From Thereva unica (lineage: Eukaryota > Arthropoda > Insecta > Diptera > Therevidae): a DNA stretch of 64,000 nucleotides. Of the stretch, positions 34,755-44,219 are shown piece by piece. The DNA is taken from contig OX465282.1 of the NCBI GenBank assembly GCA_949987705.1, positions 33,816,039-33,880,038 of the forward strand. Direction: 5' to 3'. Each line of letters opens with the position of its first letter. The first letter of the stretch is position 1. The notes beneath the pieces were generated by a model, which was given only the letters and a program-made list of their open reading frames with translations, made no database searches and had not been told where the DNA came from. Position numbers and translations under genes: made by a program.

Positions 34755-35155
34755 TCTAGAGCGTTATTTACCTACATTATTATTTTATTCATACTGGAAA
34801 TTTTCATTTGCGCCCCACGTTTTTACATTTAAGCAAGTGGCTGCAGCAATAAAAACTTTACACTCAAAATTATTTTTTTACTTTTTGGCTCAATTTATTT
34901 TTTAGTTTTTTTAAAGTATGTATTTATTTTTATTTTCTATTTGTTAGTGTATTTATTATATGTCTTCCGCCATTTTGTGGTGGCGGCCTTATTCGATTTA
35001 AAATTACCTTGCTAACTGAATTCTACCTGTCGTACTCGTTCATTTGATACCCATGTCGTGGGTTCGGTGGATGGATAATAGTCGCAAAAATCGGCGGCCA
35101 TCTTGAAACAGCCTTCTTGATTTTTTTACAAAATGGTCAAATTGCATTTATTTAT
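34755..35155 (+). repeat. Repeat A, copy 2, first part
   Basis: It matches 52199-52275 plus 53286-53519 (ttattttattcatactggaa, gcgcccca, ggctg(c/g)agcaataaaaa, attatatgtcttccg). It also contains a diverged second unit resembling 37971-38130 (acccatgtc, aaaatcggcggccatcttg). Confidence 0.65.
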
Positions 35156-35280
35156 TTTATTTTTATTTTATTTTATTTATTTATTATTCGTCTACAGAAA
35201 AAAAATCTTACAGACTACTAGCAAACAAATATAATACTTTAAATATTAACTAATATGTCAATTACAAGCAATTTTTTTTT
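35156..35280 (-). repeat. Poly-(TAAA) 3' tail of a 5'-truncated non-LTR insertion
   Basis: On the minus strand the segment ends in aataaataaataaaataaaa, inserted after the repeat A sequence ggtcaaattgcat. Only about 80 bp of unique 3' UTR precede the tail, so the source family cannot be named. Confidence 0.55.
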
Positions 35281-35344
35281 TAATTATGCGAAATTTAAGT
35301 ACATAAACTTATAATAATACTTTTAAATTTTCACATTTTTTTTT

Positions 35345-35695
35345 TAGAACTTATACATGATGAGTTGAACTCAGGTTGAATTCGAGTCCAACTACATGTA
35401 GACGGGCGTCGAGTTGGGTTAAGGTCGACTGAGTTCGACTATACTCTAGTATTTGGGTTGAGTTGAAATTATGCATACAGACATGAGTTCAGAAGTTGAG
35501 TAGTTGAATTTAGTTGACAGTAGCATCTCTGTGTTTTGTTTGCGATTTTTTGTAACGTGTAGTGCTTTTTTTTTAGTTTCAACTCAACCTAAACTCAACT
35601 ATTCAACTCATCATGTATACATACTAATTGTCACAGCGTACAAAATTTTAAGTATATATATTTTTTACTTTTTAGTCTATTATAAGCCTTCCGCA
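35345..35695 (+). repeat. Repeat A, copy 2, middle part
   Basis: It matches 1331-1660 (acttatacatgatgagttga, agacgg(g)(a/c)gtcgagttg, gtctattataag). It is split from its continuation at 37978-38130 by the LOA-like element. The 13-bp duplication taagccttccgca occurs at 35683-35695 and 37965-37977. Confidence 0.7.
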
Positions 35696-37852
35696 GTAGT
35701 TTTTATACCCAAGGCAGGAAAAGCCTCCCACGTAACACCCAAAGACTTCAGGCCAATCAGCCTATCATCCTTTCTATTAAAGACTCTGGAGAGGCTAATC
35801 GAAATATATCTGAGGCAGACCATATTGACCTCGGAACTCTCTAGCGCACAACACGCCTATACAAAGGGCAAATCTACTGATACTGCTCTTCACTCACTGG
35901 TCTCAACCATTGAAAAATCTCTCGAGGTTAAGGAATATACATTAGTAGCATTTCTTGACATTGAAGGAGCATTTAACAATGTTTTGCCGAATGCCATTAC
36001 CCTGGCCTTGACAGAACAGGGGATCGAGACATCGTTGGTGTCTCTTATCCACCAAATGCTTACTGGCAGGATGGTGAGCTCGATCTTGGGCGATAGCTCG
36101 GCCCGAAAGGCCGTAAATAGAGGCACTCCGCAAGGAGGAGTACTCTCCCCGCTGCTATGGGTCGTAACTATGAACCAGCTGTTGCGACGCATGCAGGCAG
36201 AGGGACATGACGTCCTGGCGTACGCAGATGATGTTGTTATCATCAAAAAAGGAAAATTTCCTCAAGTCCTCTGTGATCTCATGGAGGCAGCGCTACAAAC
36301 CCTCTCAAGCTGGACTGCTACCCGCGGACTCAGCGTTAACCCAGTAAAAACGGAGCTGGTCCTCTTCACAAGGAGGTACAAGACCTCTCCATTAACACCC
36401 CCCCGGCTTAACAAAGTTAGGCTCAAAATTAACAACAGTGCCAAATATCTGGGTGTAATCCTGGACAAGAAACTCCTCTGGCATGAAAACACAGAAGAGC
36501 GCATTAAGAAAGCAAACATCGCGCTTTTCGCCTGCAAAAAATCCATTGGTAAGAAATGGGGCTTCTCCCCTTACATTGTGCGATGGATCTACACAGCGAT
36601 CGTCCGCCCAATTCTCCTTTACGGGGCTTTAGTGTGGTGGCCAACTCTGAGTAAATCCACCGTGTTAAACAAATTACAGAGAGTACAAAGATGTGCGGAG
36701 TTATGCATAACAGGAGCACTTCGCTCCACGCCTACAGAGGCCTTAAATGTTATGTTATACCTCCCTCCTTTAAATCTCGTGGCAAGGGAAAGCGCAACCA
36801 TCGCAGCCCTTAGAATAAAAGAATCCGGTTTCTGGACTGGAATCAAGGGAGAGCACACGAAGGTACTGAACTCAGTTACTATCCCCACAAAAACCGACTT
36901 CTGGATTCCCGAAATTACCTTCACGAGGAACTACGGAGTCCACATCCCTTCACGTCGTGAATGGATAAATAGACCACATAGGTTTCAGGATGCCATAAAC
37001 GTTTTTACTGATGGCTCTAAGCTCGAGGGTCGAGTGGGAGGAGGAGTATTTTCCCCAGAACTTGGGATTGAAATCTCCTTCCGACTTCCCGATCACTGCA
37101 GTGTATATCAAGCGGAGATTCCAGCCATACAAGAAGCTGTTCTGCAAATTAACCAGCAAGGCGATGGAAACCGGACTGTATACATCTTCTCAGATAGTCA
37201 GGCAGCTCTGAAAGCCCTGCGCTCCTGCACAAACAGCTCTAGAACTACCTCTGAATGTCGCAGATCTCTTAACGAGATGGCTCAGCAGTTCAGGACCCTC
37301 CTCGTTTGGGTGCCCGGTCACCGAAATATAGAGGGAAATTGTAAAGCTGACGAACTGGCTAGGAGAGGCACGACCGCTACTCTCCTTCCAGAAAAGGAAA
37401 GAGTTGGTATGCCTTGGGCCTCCTTTAAACTCCGATGCAAGCAACACACAATCACACAAGCGAAAAAGCATTGGAGGGATCTTAATAAATGCACTTTGGC
37501 CAAATTAACCTGGCCCTCCTATGATCTCAGGCGAACTACCTTATTACTGAGCCTTGGGAGACAAGAACTCTCAGTTATAGTGGGAGTCTTAACCGGACAC
37601 TGTCTGATAGGGACGCATGCGGCCCGTTTAGGTCTTGAGACCCACGACTTCTGCAGAAGCTGTAAGAACATTGACGAGGCGGAAAGTGTACTACACCTCC
37701 TATGTCACTGCCCGGCCCTAAGCAGGATAAGGCTAACCACATTTGGTAAACCCTTTCTAAGCAACCTTGCGGAAATCTCGAAGTTTGGGATCCCGCAACT
37801 TAGAAGATTCATTACTTCCTCGAGATGGTTTAACGAAGAAACGACATTTTAA
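35696..37852 (+). CDS. RT plus RNase H polyprotein, N-terminally truncated
   Basis: This is the pol protein of a LOA/I-group non-LTR retrotransposon. From 35696 it reads VVFIPKAGKASHVTPKDFRP, an early RT block. FLDIEGAFNNV (catalytic Asp), NRGTPQGGVLSPLLW and YADDVVII (catalytic YADD near 36220) follow. Thumb sequence with LLYGALVWWP comes next. An RNase H domain (about 36990-37390) has VFTDGSK, AEIPAIQEAV, FSDSQAALKAL and VWVPGHRNIEGNCKADELAR, so its D-E-D-D residues all look present. A terminal CRSCKNIDEAESVLHLLCHC zinc-like motif precedes the TAA at 37850-37852. The frame has no internal stop. The ATG upstream at 35504 lies in flanking repeat DNA, so no genuine start remains. It is unlikely to be a working element because the endonuclease is missing. 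Confidence 0.85.
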   Translation, partial: VVFIPKAGKASHVTPKDFRPISLSSFLLKTLERLIEIYLRQTILTSELSSAQHAYTKGKSTDTALHSLVSTIEKSLEVKEYTLVAFLDIEGAFNNVLPNAITLALTEQGIETSLVSLIHQMLTGRMVSSILGDSSARKAVNRGTPQGGVLSPLLWVVTMNQLLRRMQAEGHDVLAYADDVVIIKKGKFPQVLCDLMEAALQTLSSWTATRGLSVNPVKTELVLFTRRYKTSPLTPPRLNKVRLKINNSAKYLGVILDKKLLWHENTEERIKKANIALFACKKSIGKKWGFSPYIVRWIYTAIVRPILLYGALVWWPTLSKSTVLNKLQRVQRCAELCITGALRSTPTEALNVMLYLPPLNLVARESATIAALRIKESGFWTGIKGEHTKVLNSVTIPTKTDFWIPEITFTRNYGVHIPSRREWINRPHRFQDAINVFTDGSKLEGRVGGGVFSPELGIEISFRLPDHCSVYQAEIPAIQEAVLQINQQGDGNRTVYIFSDSQAALKALRSCTNSSRTTSECRRSLNEMAQQFRTLLVWVPGHRNIEGNCKADELARRGTTATLLPEKERVGMPWASFKLRCKQHTITQAKKHWRDLNKCTLAKLTWPSYDLRRTTLLLSLGRQELSVIVGVLTGHCLIGTHAARLGLETHDFCRSCKNIDEAESVLHLLCHCPALSRIRLTTFGKPFLSNLAEISKFGIPQLRRFITSSRWFNEETTF

Positions 37853-37964
37853 CATCAAGTTTAAAGTGGGATCACTATGGTATCACAATGGGCCTATCCC
37901 TTCTGACCTAAGTGTGTGGGCTTGAACCAAAGCTCAGCCATATCTAACCTAACCTAACCTAACC
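35696..37964 (+). mobile_element. LOA/I-like non-LTR retrotransposon, 5'-truncated
   Basis: The element is bounded by the 13-bp duplication taagccttccgca. It starts within the RT domain, so 5' truncation removed ORF1 and the endonuclease. The remaining frame is open to its natural stop. A short 3' UTR ends in (CTAAC)n. Truncation with an intact frame suggests a recent insertion. Confidence 0.85.
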
Positions 37965-37967
37965 TAA
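37944..37967 (+). repeat. (CTAAC)n tail, complement of the insect TTAGG repeat
   Basis: ctaacctaacctaacctaac continues to about five units at the 3' end of the LOA-like element. In complement this is GTTAG/TTAGG-type sequence. It is the element's 3' tail, placed between its 3' UTR and the target duplication. Confidence 0.8.
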
Positions 37968-37977
37968 GCCTTCCGCA

Positions 37978-38130
37978 ATTGGGAATTGCTAGCCACACAG
38001 CGCATTGTATTCTGGTTGTCATAACCTTTCATTTTGTACCCATGTCAGAGGGCAGCGGAGCACAATTGCAAAAATTGACCGCCATTTTGGAACCGCCATC
38101 TGGGTTTTTTACAGGAAAGGCTTTTATTTA
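37978..38130 (+). repeat. Repeat A, copy 2, last part
   Basis: It matches 1670-1830 (cacacagc, acccatgtcagagggc, ggagcacaatt, ccgccatttt) and continues the copy interrupted at 35695. Confidence 0.7.
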
Positions 38131-39350
38131 TAAAATCCCTGTAGGTGAGTGTAGTGAAATCTGGGTGTCAGACAACTGTCAAATTGGGTTAGTTGATTGC
38201 TTGCGTTCCCGCAAGAATACTTCCCGGTAGAATACTTCGTTAAAACGAGTTTTTGTTATAAGGCTTACACAAAAAGTTTTTCGCAAAAATAACTAACAAA
38301 TAAAAAAGTAAGTTTAAACAATGGTTTTTAGTTGTAATTAAAGTTCTGAAAGTGAGTTTTCTGTGAAAAAAGAACAATGAAGTGTGCAGTGTGTGAATGT
38401 ATGAATAATTTGAAATTTCGGAAAATCGTTCTTCAAGCAAATGTGCTAAATAAATTACTTACTAAACACATATATTACATATTTACATTAATAAATATGT
38501 TATCACTGAGCTAAATACTTCAAATAATATAAATTTCATTTGTTTAGAATACTTTGTTTACATTAATTGACCTGACCGTACGCAAAATTCAAGGGGATCA
38601 GCTGATTAGATGTTGAAGTGGCGGCGTGAAAAGTTCATTTCTGGGGGCAAGATTTTATTTTAGATAACTCTTCAATTTACCTCGCTCTTTCCTCCTTCTC
38701 TATTCCACTCGATTTTTTCACTTGTAGTGTACAAACAACTACCAAAGCGTGGGCACTCATACAAAAAGAATTTCACTACGCTTTAATTCGTCGAGCGCCC
38801 TTCCTGTAGTTTCTAAGGTCGCGATGCAATCAATACGTTTCTCTGTTGCTTGGGTCTCTGGCAACCGGTGCTGCGAAAAATGAATGAATTAATTGCAAAC
38901 GGATGGACTAAACAAACATCAGTGGGCTCAGAAAATAAGCGCTCTAAAAGGCCTCTACATTGTCAATAATATTGGCAGTAATATTGAGCAAAATATTGAC
39001 CAGACAATCTTTCAATACCTTGCACAGACCGTCAATAATACTGCATAAAACAAAATATTGCATAATATTATTTATAGTCTAGAACAGGAGTGGCTAACCC
39101 AAATGGAATCGAGAGCCACTTTGAAAATGCATTATGATACCCGGGGCCGGGGTGATTCAAATTTAATTTAATTTAGGGAGCGAGTTCCAAAGTTGTGCTG
39201 TAAAGACAAACAAAGAATCAAGGCCAATGACAGTGCGGAAATGCGGAATTATTAAATTTCTGAAGGATTTGCGAAAGTTGCACAAACCGGTTTGCGCTTC
39301 TTTATGATATCATGAAACAGTCGCAAAAGCCTATACTCACCATAACCACT
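38131..39350. other. Unassigned sequence
   Basis: No gene was recognised. Around 38960-39070 there are many copies of an aatatt-centred motif (caataatattg, gtaatattga, aaaatattga). I found no boundaries for it. Confidence 0.4.
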
Positions 39351-39353
39351 TAA

Positions 39354-39484
39354 GGCTGGTCGTCCACTGGAAGCGTATTCGAGCGGCTTCGCGCTACGGC
39401 CATACATATGAGCGGCTACAAGCGGCTCATTTGTATGGCCGAAGCGCGAAGCCGCTCGAATACGCTTCCAGTGGACGACCAGCC
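39354..39484. mobile_element. 131-bp palindromic MITE with TAA duplication
   Basis: A near-perfect hairpin with ends ggctggtcgtccactggaag and complement. The arms run to the centre near 39419 (gcggctac/aagcggct). It is flanked by TAA at 39351-39353 and 39485-39487. A 3-bp TWA target fits PIF/Harbinger-type MITEs. Confidence 0.75.
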
Positions 39485-39487
39485 TAA

Positions 39488-39780
39488 GGCTCGATGGCAT
39501 TGAGCGAGTTTACTAACTACAAGCCGGCGAGTTTAGAAGTGACGATAACACTCAAAGCTTTCCACTCACTCGCTCAGTAGCCAACTAGCTAGCGCGAACT
39601 AATTCCGTCATTTTTTAGTCAGTGAAATCAATTAATAAGATACTCGCAGCTAGTTCATTAGCAACTACGATAGCACACGGTTAGTTTACTAGCTAATAAG
39701 CCCACACGTCAGAGAGTAGCGAGTAAAGTAACCCGGCTTTCAACTTTCTCAGTAGATTATTAGCAGCTAATGAATTCGCC
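39488..39780. other. Unassigned, rich in ctag motifs
   Basis: Numerous ctag/tagctag/cgagt words (gctagttcattagc, actagctaataag) are present, but no bounded repeat or coding frame. Confidence 0.4.
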
Positions 39781-39784
39781 TTTA

Positions 39785-40640
39785 GTGAGGAGTTCAATAG
39801 GGTTAAATGTGGTCAAAACGGCGTACACAATTGTGAAACGCTGCTTCAAGCTTATCGGCGCATGAGGAATCGAGAGAGGAATAGATGGAAAGGCCATGCA
39901 TTAAAAGAGGTAGTAGTAAGCCTTTAAGCAAACTCATACCCACAAATCTTTTCAAAAGGCCACAATGATAACGAAGTTTAGACAGGGGCCCGTATGTTTT
40001 ACTAACAATGAAACTAATGTTATCGCATGAGGTCATGCTGCTATACAGAACAACCCCAAGATTTCTTGCTTTATTAACGCTAGCGTGCTAACGGAAATGT
40101 CAGGGCGAACAGAAGCAGAGTGAGAGATAAAAATACACTGGGATCTCGAAAGATTTAGTTGCAGCAAATTTTAGTTCGACCAGTAGGATACACGATGCCA
40201 GTCAACAGCGAGCTTCTTACCCACATAATGCATTTCATCTCTTGGCGCAGGGAAATAAAGCTGTACATCGTCTGCATACATATGAATCTTAGAATATCGT
40301 TAGTAAAAGTACCGAATAAAAGAGGCTCAAGAATTGAGCCTTGGGGAGTCCAACTTAGGGCACTTGAGGAGCTTTGGTCACCTAGTTTAACTTTTTGAGG
40401 GCGGTTAGATAAGAAACTTTGAAAAAGCTAAAGAGCAGAAAGAACAAAATGTGTTTGTGAGGTCAGTTTTCGCAGAAGCAGGACGTGGTTAAAGGCTGTG
40501 ATGTTTGCGAAACCAGACTGCCATATTTATATTTATAAGTTTGAAGCGCTCACAACACGAAATTACTTGAGTCGCCATCAGCTTTTCAAGGAGTTTTGCC
40601 AGAAATGGAAGAATACTTAAAGGCCGAATATCGGGGGTAG
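39785..40640 (-). pseudogene. Jockey/R1-like reverse transcriptase fragment
   Basis: The minus strand carries, in shifting frames, LEKLMATQVISCCERFKLIN (about 40590-40530), then WTPQGSILEPLLFGTFTNDI (about 40360), IHMYADDVQLYFPAP (about 40275) with an intact YADD, and MTSCDNISFIVSKTYGPLSK from 40036. The last block matches 54063-54120 in the plus-strand fragment, so both belong to related families. Frameshifts and stops make it non-functional. Confidence 0.75.
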
Positions 40641-41435
40641 GAGACGGGCATTTGGGAATGGAATAGGGAATAGGAGTTGAGAATGTGAGTTAAAATAGGC
40701 AATAGATGAGGTATGAGAAACCAGCTGAATTGTAATGTATTTGGTGGTACAAGTTTTCGTCGGACAAGGTGGTGCCTTATTCATTTTTCGTAAATTCCAT
40801 TTTCGGAAAGAAACCAATACAAGTTTTATAACTTTTTGTCCCAGACATCACAAATTACAAAACTTCCAACTTTAATGTTAAGGCAATTGTTTTGTATGTT
40901 TGGAAGACCTAGAAAAACGTGGAGGAGAATCCTATAAAAAAGGCCACAATAAGAGGACAACTGTTTCCACAATATGTCCCATGCCGCACAAAAAAAAGAC
41001 TGCTGCACTCTGCACTCATAACGCACTAGCTCGATGTTGACCAAAGACGTGTGTTTGCTTGTAAAAATGCTTGTTTTCTCTGCTACCTCCATTACACTCA
41101 ATTTTGCTGCGGATGCCGTCTTTATTTTGAACTAGCAAAAACCCGCGTGCGCTGCAACGCCTTTTAATAAAACGAAATTATGTGTGCATAGTCCGGCATA
41201 AGAAAAGGGTATAATGAATCAAAGAACAAATCTGCAAAACATGATTTTGTATACTACATAAAAAGAGTTGACTATAAAATTATGTTACCTACAACTTTGA
41301 GAACTGAAATGAATGAGAACATTTGCGAGTTTTCAAGTCTCCCATATATATCATTCGACGAAGACAACGTCAAGTCATTAGATGGCAGCTTCTTTGGTCT
41401 ATCCGATTGTCAACCGACATCTTCGAAACATATGA
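40641..41435. other. Unassigned sequence
   Basis: No supported gene. A gcaaaaacccgcgtgcgctg motif at 41131-41150 resembles ends of dispersed insect repeats, but I could not delimit it. Confidence 0.35.
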
Positions 41436-41439
41436 GGCT

Positions 41440-42358
41440 AAATTACATGTTATAGCATCATTGTATCTTTTTCTTGTGGATTAGGCCTACTGGGGAAACC
41501 ACAATAAAAAACGCGCCAAAAACTCGACCTCCAAAGCGGTGTGGAAAGGGGTTTGTACGCCAACGAAATTATGAACATTATTGTGTATCTACATATATGA
41601 AACAATCGGCGCTGAATTGCGGCTAAAGTATAAATGCTAGAAAAAATGTTTCACCGGAATTTTATAACAAACATATTTGTTGGTATAACTTGTCATCGTA
41701 AATAAATAGTTGACTAGATATTTGCAAAAAAACATTTTTAATAAACTTTTGAGGTGTAATAAATCCATAAATATCAACTTTATAGAAAAAAGTAAAGGCA
41801 ACAAATGTAGGCAATGATGAGCTCAACACACGATATAATCAGTTTTGAAATGAAACGGGGAAAGAAAAAGATATTAGGAAATTATTTTTTTATTGAATTT
41901 ACATTTTCCGACATTTAAAGCGCTATAACTGAATGAAATATTAGCCCTATTGAAAAATGATAACAACAAAAATTATAGATAATCGTGTGTTCTATAAGTC
42001 TTAGGAAGGACCTTTTTATGGCGGGCTAACCGTTAACGAAATATAGTGCAAAGCAAGTAATGTATAAAGTTTGAAGCACTATAACTCCGAACATATTGAC
42101 TTTACAACAAAAAATTCTGAACAAAAAAGTTAATTCACTTATTTATCTACAAAAAAGATTTTTGTCGTAAAACGCATAGTTTCTGAGATATAGAATTAAA
42201 CGCGTTTCCTTTCATTGTAAGTGAAGCATAAGGGTGGTGGGGATGACGCCATTTTGAATTTAAGCTCATAAATATATGTAAAAACATTTGGTAAAAAAAA
42301 TCGCATGCGGTATTTTTCGCATTACGAAGGCCTTTTTTTCGACATATTTACTGGACTA
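41440..42358. repeat. E3-type repeat, longest copy
   Basis: It ends in tttactggacta followed by TTA (42359-42361), a terminus close to that of E1. The part 41900-42345 matches 6950-7330 and, inverted, 27320-27700. The left part, from 41485, contains taggcctactgggg, also found in both arms of E1 (25217 and 18000). E3 therefore looks like a relative of E1. The left terminus was not found. Confidence 0.6.
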
Positions 42359-42559
42359 TTAGTTGAGTTGATATTTTCGAAATCGTCATAAATGTCGCTG
42401 ATAAAAAAAATAAATGTCTCAACTCACTGTCAGATTCTCATAATTCTCAGAACATTTTCTATATCCTATGTTGAGGAGAATAGTACTGAATTCTGAGTTC
42501 TCCGATTATGCTCTTATCTTTTGTCTTAAATGACATTTTCCAATCTGTCCCTAAATGAG

Positions 42560-42960
42560 TGATCATTTCAGACATGCATCAATATCATCGGCCCACATAT
42601 CTGTTCGAACAGTCGGCAACATTTGCCCGGAATCTATACTAATAAAGCAGTTACTCCTCAAAATAATTGGTTTTTACATCTTAAATCTCGGGGTGTTCTG
42701 TTAATAGATACTCTATTTGCCATGGTACGTACACTCATCGCGTTCCGAGACATCCATCATGCAGTCTTGTAAAACTTTAGATTTGTTCCAGATTTGTTCC
42801 ACGCAGGTTTATAGATTTGTTCCAGGCAGGATTTTCCATATGATCTTCTTCGATCGGTATCTTAAACATAGAATGAGCTGTTTTTCCTGATGTGAGTAAA
42901 GTTGCAGCAATCTCTGCTACTGTACGGATCTCATATTGGTCAAACAACATAGCTTTTGAA
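42560..42960 (-). pseudogene. Helitron Pif1-like helicase fragment
   Basis: The minus strand reads VAEIAATLLTSGKTAHSMFK, then IPIEED, which matches the region after the Walker A motif of Helitron Pif1-type helicases (LL..G.TAHS.FKIPI). Downstream, DECTYHGK fits the Walker B DE motif, and GQMLPTVR fits the GGDFRQxLPV block. Stops and frameshifts interrupt it. The Gypsy 5' LTR begins immediately beyond at 42965 and cut this relic. Rep/HUH nuclease sequence is not present. Confidence 0.65.
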
Positions 42961-42964
42961 ATGT

Positions 42965-44198
42965 TGTTACGACCTAAAAATAGAGAGGCGTTAATAGTTA
43001 ATATATAATAATATGATATAGATACTTATCTATGTGTGTCGTCCCTTAAGGAACCTTACTGCTGCTGGATCTCTCTTTTCAGGTCTTTTTTTTTTGGAAA
43101 TCCAGGACCTCTTTTTTTTTGGAAATCCAGGACCTTTTTTGTTCGAAATCCGGGACCAACCACCAGAAGCGAAGCAGCCGTAGGCGATCACCAAAAAGGA
43201 AAAAAATTAGATATAAATTAATAAATAGTCCTAGTTAAATAAAAAAAAAAAAAAAAATAGTAAACAGTATTAATTAAACACATAGAACTCACCTGTGAAT
43301 TGAGCCGTACCGATTTTAATCTCGAAAATACAATCACGCATAAAATAAATATACTGAACTTCACAGCACAAGACTACATGATAATACCAGAAGGCATATT
43401 AACTACCAAGGAGTGCTCTAGGGGATAATAAACTGAAGAAATGGGTTAGCCCTGGAAAATCCGGCAAGCATATCCAGACCATACGTCTGGCTTCTTCGCC
43501 GTTCGCGAGATTATGCTTGCACGTAGAATTTTCCCAGGAGTAGCACCCGGCCGCCAAAAATCCAAGGTCCAAGATTTATAAAAAAAAATATTATTGATAA
43601 TATTTCAAAAGTTTACCGATTATAACCGACGTACCAATTCCAACCAGCATCATTGGAACGGTACGAAACAGTATGGTAAACAGCGGGAACCTTTGGAAAT
43701 AGGGGCCATTTCCCTATATAAACATGGGCCCTTGTGTAGTAGTCTCTCTTGGTTTTCTTTTGAGACGGTAGAGTGTAGAAAGTGATATAGTTACAGTATA
43801 GTGCATATTAACGGTGAAGAGAAATTTAATTATAGATAGTTCGTGTTAACGAGAAAATCCGTAAATCGAGGACCGTAGATCGAGTTTATTTGAAGGAGAT
43901 TAAGATCGGGATAAGGCACAGGTAGGAATTTATAGCCTTTATGATAAATTGAGAATATTGACTATTGAAGTTTTAAATTAAATAAAATTACAATTAACTG
44001 ATTATTGGTTAGCTAAACTAAATTTGTCAAGAATTAAATATTAAATTATAAATAAAATTACAATTAACTGTCCTCCAAGTTTTTTTGTTATAATAATCGG
44101 TTCGTAGACCGTTAAAACGCGCCCAAATAAGAAAATCATCTATCACCCACCCCAACGCTGAGCACCGCCGGGAATTACGTGAAATCTTAAACGTAATA
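42965..44198 (+). repeat. 5' LTR of the complete Gypsy element
   Basis: It is 1234 bp, beginning tgttacgacc and ending cgtaata. It contains two ggaaatccaggacct units near 43093-43135 and a tatataaa box at 43715-43722. Open frames inside it (43036-43221, 43594-43785) are duplicated in the other LTR and lack protein signatures. Confidence 0.9.
43715..43722 (+). promoter_or_regulatory. TATA-like box in 5' LTR
   Basis: tatataaa in the context tccctatataaacatgggcc, about 750 bp into the LTR and upstream of a cttgtgtagtagtctctctt stretch. It is a plausible start region for the genomic RNA. The same box lies in the 3' LTR near 51705. Confidence 0.5.
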
Positions 44199-44201
44199 AA
44201 T

Positions 44202-44215
44202 TGGCGCCCAACGTG
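44202..44215 (+). other. Primer-binding site, tRNA-Lys type
   Basis: tggcgcccaacgtg begins three bases after the 5' LTR and is the classic 14-nt start of a lysine-tRNA primer site. The following acgtgggg continues the match after a 4-5-nt repeat of acgtg. Confidence 0.75.
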
Positions 44216-44219
44216 ACGT

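Noticed and set aside
35504..35695. ATG and about 64 codons upstream of the LOA-like RT frame
   Set aside because: This DNA is repeat A outside the target duplication. The frame is open by chance, so the true element begins at 35696.
37944..37967. Genuine interstitial telomere
   Set aside because: The short (CTAAC)n run is placed exactly between a retrotransposon 3' UTR and its TSD, so it is the element's tail.
41131..41150. gcaaaaacccgcgtgcgctg as an element end
   Set aside because: It looks like a known style of dispersed repeat end, but no partner or TSD was identified.
43036..43221. Possible small protein in the Gypsy LTR (repeated at 51030-51233)
   Set aside because: It lies within the LTR, is built on T/A runs whose length differs between LTRs, and has no motif.
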